A DNA stretch of 64,000 nucleotides from assembly GCA_942492715.1 (NCBI GenBank), contig CALOFW010000012.1:496001-560000 (forward strand), read 5' to 3'. The position numbers were made by a program, and so were the translations under genes. Below, one piece after another: positions 16,882-24,779 of the stretch (the first letter of the stretch is position 1; every line of letters begins with the position of its first letter). Below the pieces are notes generated by a model. That model was not told the origin of the DNA. It saw only the letters and a list, made by a program, of their open reading frames with translations, and did not search any database. This stretch comes from Sva-07 sp942492715. GTDB lineage: Bacteria > Actinomycetota > Acidimicrobiia > Acidimicrobiales > Ilumatobacteraceae.

Positions 16882-18095
16882 CCGAGCACCGCGAGTACGA
16901 CCTCGTCGTCTACGGGGCGACCAGCTTCGTCGGCGAGATCGTCTGCCGGTACCTGGTGCAGCGGCACGGAGCCGCCGGCACGCTGCGCTGGGCGATCGCC
17001 GGTCGCAACGCCGACAAGCTCGCCGACGTCGCACGACGAACCGGCGCCGACGTTCCGCGCATCGTCGCTGATGCTTCGGATCGTGCGGCCCTCGAGGAGA
17101 TGGCCGCCTCGACCCGCGTCGTGATGTCCACGGTCGGCCCGTACGCGCTCTACGGCTCCGAACTGGTGGCAGCGGCCGTCGAGGCCGGAATCGACTACTG
17201 CGATCTGACCGGCGAAGTGCAGTGGATGCGCCGCATGATCGACGCCCACCAGACGCGCGCCGAGGAGACGGGCGCACGGATCGTCCACGCATGCGGGTTC
17301 GACTCGATTCCCTCCGATCTGGGCACGTGGTTCACCCAACAGCGGTCGATCGAACGGTTCGGTGAGCCCTGCGTCGAGGTGCGGATGTCGGTCGCCGGGG
17401 CGAAGGGGGGAGCGAGTGGCGGCACGATCGCCAGCGTGATGAACCTGCTGGAGGAGGCGGCCGACGACCCCGAGGTCCGCGCCACCCTCAGCGATCCGTA
17501 CGTGCTCGCGCCCATCGACCAGCGGTCGGGACCCCCGCAACCCGGATTGGAGCGGCCGACCCGCGACGACCGCTTCGGGAGTTGGGTGGCGCCGTTCGTG
17601 ATGGCGCCGACCAACACGGCGGTCGTCCAGCGGACCCATGCGCTGCTCGGCCGGCCGTGGGGACGCGACTTCACCTACGGCGAGACGATGATGACCGGCG
17701 ACGGTGCGACGGGCGCGGTCAAGGCCTACGCGATGACCGCCGGCCTGGCGACGTTCGCCGGGGTCGCTGCGCTCGGTCCCACCCGTCGCGTGCTCGGCAG
17801 GGTGCTGCCGAAGCCCGGGTCGGGCCCGTCGCCAGCCGCTCAGCAGGCGGGCTGGTTCGACGTCCGCTTCGCCGGCCGTACCGCGTCGGGCGACACGATC
17901 GCCACGAAGGTCACGGGCGATCAGGATCCCGGGTACGGGTCGACGGCGAAGATGCTCGGCGAGTCCGCTGTCGCCTTCCTCGACCTGTCGGCGACCGACG
18001 TCGGGGGCGGGTTCTGGACGCCCGCGAGCGCATTCGGCGAGGCACTGGTCGAGCGCCTGGAATCGCACGCCGGGGTGCGGTTCGACGTGCTCTAG
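16878..18095 (+). CDS. Saccharopine dehydrogenase-like / trans-acting enoyl reductase family protein
   Basis: A 405-residue NAD(P)-binding protein. The N-terminus (YDLVVYGATSFVGEIVCRYL) is a Rossmann fold of the saccharopine-dehydrogenase type, and FDSIPSDLG and AGAKGGASGGT match the family that includes mycobacterial trans-acting enoyl reductases and eukaryotic SCCPDH; its real substrate is unknown, with lipid metabolism the most likely area. GTG 16878 overlaps the arc stop (GTGA), so it is translated with ARC, an unusual partner inside a proteasome locus. Confidence 0.82.
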   Translation: MTEHREYDLVVYGATSFVGEIVCRYLVQRHGAAGTLRWAIAGRNADKLADVARRTGADVPRIVADASDRAALEEMAASTRVVMSTVGPYALYGSELVAAAVEAGIDYCDLTGEVQWMRRMIDAHQTRAEETGARIVHACGFDSIPSDLGTWFTQQRSIERFGEPCVEVRMSVAGAKGGASGGTIASVMNLLEEAADDPEVRATLSDPYVLAPIDQRSGPPQPGLERPTRDDRFGSWVAPFVMAPTNTAVVQRTHALLGRPWGRDFTYGETMMTGDGATGAVKAYAMTAGLATFAGVAALGPTRRVLGRVLPKPGSGPSPAAQQAGWFDVRFAGRTASGDTIATKVTGDQDPGYGSTAKMLGESAVAFLDLSATDVGGGFWTPASAFGEALVERLESHAGVRFDVL

Positions 18096-18105
18096 CATCG
18101 GTCGG

Positions 18106-19047
18106 GTGGCGGCAGCCGAGCTGGGCCCCTGGGAGCCGATGTCGTGCGACGTCGTCGTCGAGTTGTTCTCGACGATTCCGATTCGGTGGTGGTTCGCCGG
18201 GGGCACCGCACTGGAACTGCACACCGGACGCTCGTGGCGGTCTCACGACGACATCGATGTCGGCGTGTGCCGCGCCGAGGCGTCCCTCCTGGCGTCGCTG
18301 CTGGACGACTGGCAGATCCACGTCGCCGCAGCAGGCGAACTCAGGCCGTGGCGCGGCGAGGGCCTCCTCGAGACCCGGCACGAGAACAACCTCTGGCTGC
18401 GTCGTCCCGGTGGTGCATGGTGTCTCGACGTGGCGATCGGCGAGGGCGACGGAACGCACTGGACCTACCGACGCGACCACTCGCTCCGGCTCCCGTGGGA
18501 CCGAGCAGTACACACCTCACCGCTCGGCCATCGGTACCTCGATCCCGCCCTCCAGTTGCTCTTCAAGAGCAGGGCGCTCCGCCCGAAGGACGACGTCGAT
18601 GCCGTCGAGGTGGTCCCGGACCTGGACGACTGGGGCGTCGCACTGCTCGACGTCCGGCTCGGTGGGAACCATCCCTGGCGCCCACTGGTCGAACGACGTC
18701 GCCGTCCTCTCACGGGCGCCGATGTGCTCGAGGTGCTCCACCTGTTGTCGGCCGGAGGAGCGGACGTGTGGGTCGACGGGGGCTGGGGGGTCGACGCCCT
18801 GCTCGGTGACCAGACCCGTCAACATGCCGATCTCGATCTCGCGCTCCCGACTCGCCACTGGTCACGCGCGCTCGGCGCACTCGATCGAGCAGGGTTCACC
18901 CCGGTCCGCGACGACGGCCCGTACAACGTCGTGATGCTCGACGATCGAGGCCGACTCGTGGACGACTGGCACGATGTGCGGCTCATCCACGAGCGCTTCG
19001 GGTTGCCGGTCCCTGCGGACTACGCCCGGTGGGGTCCCACGTCGTGA
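18106..19047 (+). CDS. Double nucleotidyltransferase-fold protein (AadB/Lnu-like), second domain shortened
   Basis: A 313-residue protein with two nucleotidyltransferase-like units. Unit 1 (about residues 20-185) has WWFAGGTALELHTGRSWRSH followed by DDIDVG; unit 2 (from about 208) has VWVDGGWGVDALLGDQTRQH followed by ADLDLAL, resembling aminoglycoside and lincosamide adenylyltransferases. In unit 2 the strand ending DRGRLVD is joined directly to DWHDVRLIHERFGLPVP, so the roughly 50 residues normally between them are missing in frame. Activity of unit 2 is doubtful. GTG 18106 has TAGCAT (18093-18098) 7 nt upstream, and that -10 box begins with the TAG stop of the preceding gene. Confidence 0.72.
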   Translation: MAAAELGPWEPMSCDVVVELFSTIPIRWWFAGGTALELHTGRSWRSHDDIDVGVCRAEASLLASLLDDWQIHVAAAGELRPWRGEGLLETRHENNLWLRRPGGAWCLDVAIGEGDGTHWTYRRDHSLRLPWDRAVHTSPLGHRYLDPALQLLFKSRALRPKDDVDAVEVVPDLDDWGVALLDVRLGGNHPWRPLVERRRRPLTGADVLEVLHLLSAGGADVWVDGGWGVDALLGDQTRQHADLDLALPTRHWSRALGALDRAGFTPVRDDGPYNVVMLDDRGRLVDDWHDVRLIHERFGLPVPADYARWGPTS

Positions 19048-19112
19048 CCCGTCTCCGCGAACATCACGGAGCTGAACGTCACCGGGAGCGGCAGCTCCGA
19101 TAGGTTCAGGGA

Positions 19113-20606
19113 ATGGCGCTGACCAAGGTCTGCGGGATCGAGACCGAGTACGGCATCGTCGTGCGCGGAGGTGACAACAATCCGGTGTCAGCGTCGTCGA
19201 TGCTGATCAACGCCTACGTCGCCGCAACCAACCGCGAGCGGGGTCGAATCGGCTGGGACTTCGAGGACGAGCAGCCGGCCAACGATGCCCGTGGCTTCTC
19301 CCTCGACGAGTCGTTGGCCCCCGAGGTCGAGACGATGCTCGTCAATGCCGTGCTCACCAACGGCGCTCGCTACTACGTCGACCATGCCCATCCCGAGATC
19401 TCCACGCCGGAGGTCACGACGGCGCGCGAGGCGCTCGTGTGGGACCGTGCCGCCGAGGAGATCGTGCGGGCGTCGATGACCCACGTCGCCTCGCTCCTGC
19501 CCGATGGCGGCGAGATCATCGTCCACAAGAACAACTCCGACGGCAAGGGCAACAGCTACGGCTGCCACGAGAACTACCTGATTGCGCGCGAGGTGCCCTT
19601 CGGTCGACTCGCCAGCCAGATCACCTCGCACTTCGTCACCCGCCAGGTGTTCTGTGGTGCCGGGAAGGTCGGCTGCGAGCTGCCAGGCCGCCCGAACGAT
19701 CACGTGCCGTACCAGCTCAGCCAACGCGCCGACTTCTTCGAGGAGGAGATCGGCCTCGAGACCACGCTGAAGCGGCCGATCGTCAACACCCGTGACGAAC
19801 CCCACGCCGACGCGCAGAAGTACCGGCGGCTCCACGTCATCGTCGGCGACGCCAACATGAGCGAGGTGGCCACCTACCTCAAGGTCGCCACGACCGCGGT
19901 CGTCCTGTCGATGATCGAGGACGACGAACTCGGCGACGACTGGCTGCTCGGCAACCCGGTCGCGGCGATCCGCCAGGTCAGCCATGATCCGTCGCTCCGA
20001 CAGACGATCATGTTGCGCGACGGGAGCAGGGCAACCGCGCTCGAGATCCAGTGGGGGCTGCTGGAACGGGCCCGCAAGTACGAGCAGTCGCACGGCCTCG
20101 CGTGCGTGGGCGACGACGTCGCGCTCGACGTCCTCGACCGGTGGGAGGCGGTCTTGACCGGACTCGAGTCCGATCCGGCGTCGGTGGCGAGCCAGGTCGA
20201 CTGGGTCGCCAAACAGCGGCTCGTCGACGGGTACGCCGCTCGGCACGACATCGCCCCCGGTTCGATGCGTCTCAAGGCGATCGATCTCCAGTACCACGAC
20301 CTCCGCCCCGATCGGTGCCTGGCCCTACGGGCCGGACTCGACACGATCGTGTCGGCGGCCGAGGTGACCAGCGCGATGACCGAGCCGCCCACCACGACAC
20401 GGGCCTACTTCCGCGGCCGGTGCCTGCAGAAGTACCCCGACGACGTCGTCGCCGCGAACTGGGACTCGCTCGTGTTCGACATCGGACGCGATCCGCTTCG
20501 CCGGGTTCCGATGATGGAACCATTGCGCGGCACCGCCGAACACGTTGCTACGTTGATCGACCAGAGCGAGACGGCACGAGAACTCCTCGACCGTCTCGGC
20601 CAGTGA
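19113..20606 (+). CDS. dop: Deamidase/depupylase of Pup
   Basis: A 497-residue member of the PafA/Dop carboxylate-amine ligase-like family. Dop converts the C-terminal Gln of Pup to Glu and removes Pup from substrates. The N-terminal GIETEYGIVV, the central HKNNSDGKGNSYGCHENY, the NTRDEPHADAQKYRRLHVIV block and the DLQYHDLRPDR segment are diagnostic, and the extra sequence after the first motif (residues 18-70) fits Dop over PafA. It is needed here because the Pup gene encodes a Gln terminus. TAGGTT (19101-19106) ends 6 nt before the ATG, indicating a leaderless transcript that probably covers dop-pup-prcB-prcA. Confidence 0.95.
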   Translation: MALTKVCGIETEYGIVVRGGDNNPVSASSMLINAYVAATNRERGRIGWDFEDEQPANDARGFSLDESLAPEVETMLVNAVLTNGARYYVDHAHPEISTPEVTTAREALVWDRAAEEIVRASMTHVASLLPDGGEIIVHKNNSDGKGNSYGCHENYLIAREVPFGRLASQITSHFVTRQVFCGAGKVGCELPGRPNDHVPYQLSQRADFFEEEIGLETTLKRPIVNTRDEPHADAQKYRRLHVIVGDANMSEVATYLKVATTAVVLSMIEDDELGDDWLLGNPVAAIRQVSHDPSLRQTIMLRDGSRATALEIQWGLLERARKYEQSHGLACVGDDVALDVLDRWEAVLTGLESDPASVASQVDWVAKQRLVDGYAARHDIAPGSMRLKAIDLQYHDLRPDRCLALRAGLDTIVSAAEVTSAMTEPPTTTRAYFRGRCLQKYPDDVVAANWDSLVFDIGRDPLRRVPMMEPLRGTAEHVATLIDQSETARELLDRLGQ

Positions 20607-20675
20607 CGACACCGCGAGAGCCCAGAGCTGACACTCCGACCATGACACCCCGACCATGAAGGGAACTGCACGCTG

Positions 20676-20873
20676 ATGGCAGAGCGCACACAGAAGTCGA
20701 AGACCACCACGAGTCGAGAGACCGAGACCACGGACTCGGCTGCGCCGGCCGTCACCGAGACCGGCGAGAAGCTGAAGGCCGAACTCGACGACCTGCTCGA
20801 CGAGATCGACGAGGTGTTGGAGACCAACGCCGAGGACTTCGTGAAGTCCTACGTGCAAAAGGGCGGTCAGTGA
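20676..20873 (+). CDS. pup: Prokaryotic ubiquitin-like protein Pup
   Basis: A 65-residue, acidic, intrinsically disordered protein tag. The C-terminal half carries the coiled-coil-forming ARC-binding segment (LKAELDDLLDEIDEVLE), then FVKSYVQKGGQ. The terminal Gly-Gly-Gln must be deamidated to Glu by Dop before ligation to lysines by PafA. A GAAGGGA ribosome site precedes the ATG, in contrast to dop and pafA, so Pup is probably made at a higher rate. prcB follows 4 nt after its stop. Confidence 0.97.
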   Translation: MAERTQKSKTTTSRETETTDSAAPAVTETGEKLKAELDDLLDEIDEVLETNAEDFVKSYVQKGGQ

Positions 20874-20877
20874 TCCC

Positions 20878-21675
20878 GTGACGATGCCGATCTTCTCGAC
20901 CTCGGACGATCCGGGGTCGAGTTTTCCGGAGCTGTTGCGTCGTGTGGGCCTCGGTCCTGAAGCGGTCGTCGGCGCCTCCACCGATCTGATGCACGACCTG
21001 TCGGTGCCGCACGCCACCACGTGTGTGGCACTCACGTTCGCCGACGGTGTCGTGATGGCCGGCGACCGTCGCGCCACCTCCGGGAATCTGATCTCGCATC
21101 GCACGATGGAGAAGGTGGTCGAGGCCGACCGCCACAGCGGCGTCGCGATCGCAGGCGCAGCCGGCGCAGCGATGGAGATGATCAGGTTGTTCCAGCTCCA
21201 GCTCGAGCACTACGAGAAGGTCGAGGGGACGGCGCTCAGCCTCGAGGGCAAGGCGAACCAGCTGTCGATGATGGTTCGGGGCAATCTCCAGGCGGCGATG
21301 ATGGGCATGGTCGTGGTGCCGATCTTCGGTGGCTACGACCTTCGTCGCGAGTGCGGCCGGCTCTGGGACTACGACGCCACGGGCGGCCGCTACGAGGAGC
21401 GCGACTACGTCGCGACGGGATCGGGCAGCCTGCATGCCGGCACGGTGATCAAAGTCGGTTTCCGTTCCGACATGAGTCGAGACGATGCCGTCAACCTCGC
21501 TGCGCGAGCGCTGTGGGAGGCTGCTGATGCCGACTCGGCCACCGGCGGGCCCGACGCACTGCGCGGCATCTATCCCGTGGTCGCCACGATCGACGCCACG
21601 GGGTGGACCCGACTCGACGACGACGATCTCGCCGCACGCTACGAGGCGATCGTCGCGGAGGTGCGTTCGCGATGA
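20878..21675 (+). CDS. prcB: 20S proteasome beta subunit
   Basis: A 265-residue precursor of the catalytic subunit. A 46-residue propeptide is cut before Thr47 (H-A | TTCVALTF), which becomes the N-terminal nucleophile; the following VVMAGDRRAT contains the conserved Asp and the catalytic Lys appears in the RTMEKVV region. It would assemble as the two inner heptameric rings. It starts at GTG four bases after pup, with an in-frame ATG six bases later as alternative, and overlaps prcA by 4 nt. Confidence 0.96.
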   Translation: MTMPIFSTSDDPGSSFPELLRRVGLGPEAVVGASTDLMHDLSVPHATTCVALTFADGVVMAGDRRATSGNLISHRTMEKVVEADRHSGVAIAGAAGAAMEMIRLFQLQLEHYEKVEGTALSLEGKANQLSMMVRGNLQAAMMGMVVVPIFGGYDLRRECGRLWDYDATGGRYEERDYVATGSGSLHAGTVIKVGFRSDMSRDDAVNLAARALWEAADADSATGGPDALRGIYPVVATIDATGWTRLDDDDLAARYEAIVAEVRSR

Positions 21676-22340
21676 GCATGCCGTTCTACGTCGCTCCCGA
21701 GCAGATGATGAAGGATCGCGCGGACTTCGCGCGCAAGGGCATCGCTCGAGGTCGGGCGCTGGCCGCGGTCCGGTACGCCGACGGCATCGTGATCGTCGCC
21801 GAGAACGCGTCGGAGACGCTGCGCAAGGTGAGCGAGATCTACGACCGCATCGCGTTCGCCGGGGTCGGCAAGTACAACGAGTTCGATCAGCTGCGGGTTG
21901 CGGGCGTGCGGGCGGCCGACCTGAAGGGGTTCCAGTACTCCCGCGACGACGTCGACGCCCGCAGCCTCGCCAACAGCTACGCCCAGATGCTCGGCACGAT
22001 CTTCACCCACGAGATGAAGCCGATGGAGGTCGAGATCCTCGTGGCCGAGGTCGGTCTCGAACCGTCGGGCGATCAGATGTTCCACATCCTCTACGACGGT
22101 ACGGTGGTCGACGAGCGCGACTACGCGGCGATCGGCGGGGATGCCGAGGCGATCAACACTCGTCTCGCCGAGACCTGGACCGACGGGTTGGATCGCGCGG
22201 CGGCGATCGCGCTCGGCCGAACGGCGCTCGGCGGGCCCGATCGGGAGATCTCGGCCGACGACCTCGAGGTCGCCGACCTCGCGCGCACCAACGGTCGCCG
22301 GTGCTTCCACCGGCTGGCCACCACCGACCTCGGCGCCTGA
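21672..22340 (+). CDS. prcA: 20S proteasome alpha subunit
   Basis: A 222-residue outer-ring subunit, which gates the proteasome and receives the ARC tail. The N-terminal MSMPFYVAPEQMMKDRADFA is the usual alpha-subunit gate/H0 segment, followed by YADGIVIVAENASETLRKV. It lacks an N-terminal catalytic threonine, as expected. The ATG overlaps the prcB stop (ATGA), giving coupled synthesis of both ring types. The C-terminus is shorter than in mycobacteria. Confidence 0.96.
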   Translation: MSMPFYVAPEQMMKDRADFARKGIARGRALAAVRYADGIVIVAENASETLRKVSEIYDRIAFAGVGKYNEFDQLRVAGVRAADLKGFQYSRDDVDARSLANSYAQMLGTIFTHEMKPMEVEILVAEVGLEPSGDQMFHILYDGTVVDERDYAAIGGDAEAINTRLAETWTDGLDRAAAIALGRTALGGPDREISADDLEVADLARTNGRRCFHRLATTDLGA

Positions 22341-22430
22341 CCGTTCGCTCCGATGAGCTTCCGCGCCGAGGGGTGGCGCTGAATCTCATCGCAACTGCGG
22401 GGGTCGCTTCGCACGACGTACGATCGGGAC

Positions 22431-23192
22431 ATGGTCGCCATCGACGTCAACAGTGACCTGGGGGAGTCCTACGGGGTCTGGACCCTCGGCGACGATGCCG
22501 CGATGCTGGGCATCGTCACCAGCGCCAACGTGGCCTGCGGGTTCCACGCAGGCGACCCGTCGGTGCTCAGGGCCACCTGCAGGCTGGCGGTGCAGAACCG
22601 TGTGGCGGTCGGCGCACAGGTGTCGTTCCCCGATCTGCCCGGATTCGGACGTCGCCACCTCGACATGGCGCCCGACGAACTCCGCGACGCCGTCCTGTAC
22701 CAGCTCGGTGCTCTCGACGCGTTCGCACAGGTGGCCGGCACGGAGATCTCCTACGTCAAGCCGCACGGAGCGCTGTATCACACGACCGCGACCCATCCTG
22801 CCGCCGCCCGAGCGCTCGTGGCGGCCGCCGCGGAGTACGACCCATCGCTCGCCGTCCTCGGGCTACCGGGCTCGGAGCTGCTGGCGGCCGCAGACGCGGA
22901 GGGGCTGGAGGCCGTGCCCGAGGCGTTCGCCGACCGTGCCTACCGGCCCGACGGCGGTCTCGTGTCTCGTCGTGAGCCCGGAAGCGTGCTCACCGACGTC
23001 GACGAGGTCGCAGAGCGGGCGGTGCGCATCGCCACCGACAACGAGGTCGTCGCGGTCGACGGCACCGTCGTGAGCATCCGCGCTCGCTCGATCTGCGTGC
23101 ACGGCGACACCCCTGGCGCCGTCGACCTCGCTCGAGCGGTGCGCGCTGCTCTCGATGCTGCGGGCGTCGGCGTCTACCGTTTCACCGACTGA
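22431..23192 (+). CDS. pxpA: 5-oxoprolinase subunit A (LamB/YcsF family)
   Basis: A 253-residue subunit of the prokaryotic ATP-dependent 5-oxoprolinase, which opens 5-oxoproline (pyroglutamate) to glutamate. The family motifs DVNSDLGESYG, SANVACGFHAGDP, GAQVSFPDLPGFGRR, KPHGALY and VHGDTPGAV are all present in order. TACGAT (22419-22424) ends 6 nt before the ATG, so it starts its own, probably leaderless, transcript that continues through pxpB and pxpC. Its place between prcA and pafA is not part of the usual proteasome locus. Confidence 0.94.
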   Translation: MVAIDVNSDLGESYGVWTLGDDAAMLGIVTSANVACGFHAGDPSVLRATCRLAVQNRVAVGAQVSFPDLPGFGRRHLDMAPDELRDAVLYQLGALDAFAQVAGTEISYVKPHGALYHTTATHPAAARALVAAAAEYDPSLAVLGLPGSELLAAADAEGLEAVPEAFADRAYRPDGGLVSRREPGSVLTDVDEVAERAVRIATDNEVVAVDGTVVSIRARSICVHGDTPGAVDLARAVRAALDAAGVGVYRFTD

Positions 23193-23219
23193 GCGCACAG
23201 GCGCAGAACGGGGCCACAC

Positions 23220-23270
23220 ATGACCTACGCACCTTCGCACCGGGTGTTCCACGACGCCCGCGAGCACTGA
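23220..23270 (+). CDS. Possible 16-residue leader ORF upstream of pxpB
   Basis: An ATG at 23220 opens a 16-codon frame encoding MTYAPSHRVFHDAREH, ending 4 nt before the pxpB start, behind a weak CGGGG purine run. It could be a translational coupler for pxpB. The peptide also resembles the first residues of an amidohydrolase (compare the start of the gene ending at 58880), so it may be a remnant. Evidence is weak either way. Confidence 0.2.
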   Translation: MTYAPSHRVFHDAREH

Positions 23271-23274
23271 CCCG

Positions 23275-23877
23275 ATGCAGCGACGGCCGTACGGACCGCT
23301 GGCATGGCTGGTCGACCAGGTGTCGGCGCCCGCTGCCTGGGCTGACACGCTCCGAGCGATGGAGGTGCCGGGCGTCGAGGAGATCGTGCCGGCGGAGTCG
23401 ACCGTGGTGGTTCGATGCACCAGCGAGCACCGCGATGCGGTCGGGCAGGTCCTCGACCTCGTCGTGACAGCTGACCGGCCGACGGCGACCGAGCCTCCGC
23501 TGACGATCGACGTCGTGTACGACGGCCCCGACATCGGCGAGCTCGCTTCTGCCGCGCAGGTCTCGATCGACGACGTCGTGCACCTCCACGCGACCGGCAC
23601 GTACGAAGTGGCCTTCTGCGGGTTCAGCCCCGGATTCGGCTACCTGCGTGGCATCGACCGGCGCCTGCACGTGCCTCGCCGGGCCACCCCGCGCACCTCG
23701 GTGCCGACGGGCTCGATCGGTGTCGCCGCCGGCTACACCTGCGTCTACCCGTCCGCATCACCCGGTGGGTGGTACCTGATCGGGCACACGACGGCCGTAC
23801 TGTGGGACGCCGAGCGCAACCCGCCTGCGCTGCTGCATCCTGGCCGGTCCGTCCGATTCCGGCGGGTGGCAGCGTGA
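23275..23877 (+). CDS. pxpB: 5-oxoprolinase subunit B (KipI-like)
   Basis: A 200-residue subunit of the PxpABC oxoprolinase complex. The KipI/allophanate-hydrolase-subunit-1 core FCGFSPGFGYLRGI and the PRTSVPTGSIGVAAGYTCVY stretch identify it; the latter contacts PxpC in the family. It overlaps pxpC by 4 nt (GTGA). The 82-nt gap from pxpA holds only a possible short leader ORF. Confidence 0.93.
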   Translation: MQRRPYGPLAWLVDQVSAPAAWADTLRAMEVPGVEEIVPAESTVVVRCTSEHRDAVGQVLDLVVTADRPTATEPPLTIDVVYDGPDIGELASAAQVSIDDVVHLHATGTYEVAFCGFSPGFGYLRGIDRRLHVPRRATPRTSVPTGSIGVAAGYTCVYPSASPGGWYLIGHTTAVLWDAERNPPALLHPGRSVRFRRVAA

Positions 23878-24695
23878 CGGCGCCTCCGGCGCTGCGCGTC
23901 GTCCAGGCCGGGTTCGCCACCACGGTGCAGGACCGAGGACGCCGGGGACTGACCCATCTCGGCGTGCCGACGGCCGGTGCCGTCGATCGACGAACCCACG
24001 ACCTGATGAACCGCCTCGTCGGCAATCCGCCCGACGCAGCGACGATCGAGACGATGGGGGCGCTCATTCTCGAGGCGCTGCGACCGCTCGTGATCGCCAG
24101 CAGCACCGACGCCAGCCGCCACACCATCGCAGCCGGAACCCGGCTTCGCGTCGACGTGCCTCCGGGTTCGGTGTGGGCCTATCTCGCCGTCCGGGGCGGG
24201 ATCGACGTCGACCCCGTACTCGGATCGCGCAGCCAGGACACGCTCGGAGGCGTCGGGCCGGCAGCGATCGACGTCGACTCGCTCGTTCCCGTCGGACCGG
24301 ATCCGGGAACGACGCTCGCTGTCGACCACGCCCCGCTGCGTGGTTCCGCCGAGGCGCGGGTGCGGGTCTGGGACGGGCCCCAACACGACTGGTTCATCGG
24401 AGGCATTCAGTCGCTGATCCGCCGACCGTGGCGGATCACCAGCGAACTCAGCCGTGTGGGCGTGCGGCTCGAGGCGGGCGAATTCGATCGCAGCACGCGA
24501 TCGCAGCCCCAGATGCAGAGCATCGGCTTGACGCCCGGTGCCGTCCAGATCACCCCGGCCGGCGAGCCGATCGTCATGCTCGCGAACCACCCGACAACGG
24601 GCGGCTATCCGGTGATCGCGGTCGTCGAGCCCGCCGACCTCGCCGATGTCGTCCAGACTCGACCGGGGTCGCTGGTCCAGTTCCGTCGCGCCTGA
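23874..24695 (+). CDS. pxpC: 5-oxoprolinase subunit C (KipA-like)
   Basis: A 273-residue KipA/allophanate-hydrolase-subunit-2 family protein completing the PxpABC set. Visible signatures are GFATTVQDRGRRGLTHLGVP, AGAVDRR, the central AYLAVRGGIDVDPVLGSRS and the C-terminal QITPAGEPIVMLANHPTTGG. With PxpA and PxpB it would form the ATP-dependent enzyme that recycles pyroglutamate. The start is the GTG overlapping the pxpB stop. The three genes form a closed unit ending 84 nt before pafA. Confidence 0.93.
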   Translation: MTAPPALRVVQAGFATTVQDRGRRGLTHLGVPTAGAVDRRTHDLMNRLVGNPPDAATIETMGALILEALRPLVIASSTDASRHTIAAGTRLRVDVPPGSVWAYLAVRGGIDVDPVLGSRSQDTLGGVGPAAIDVDSLVPVGPDPGTTLAVDHAPLRGSAEARVRVWDGPQHDWFIGGIQSLIRRPWRITSELSRVGVRLEAGEFDRSTRSQPQMQSIGLTPGAVQITPAGEPIVMLANHPTTGGYPVIAVVEPADLADVVQTRPGSLVQFRRA

Positions 24696-24779
24696 ATCGA
24701 GCCCTCGGCCTCACGGAGCGGGCCGCTCGACCGTGTCTTGACCGAGCGCCCCGGCGGGGAGCTGACTAGGTTGCCGGTG

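Noticed and set aside
15094..17292. 732-codon open frame antisense to arc
   Set aside because: The plus strand encodes an intact ARC ATPase and oxidoreductase with all motifs; the antisense frame has none.
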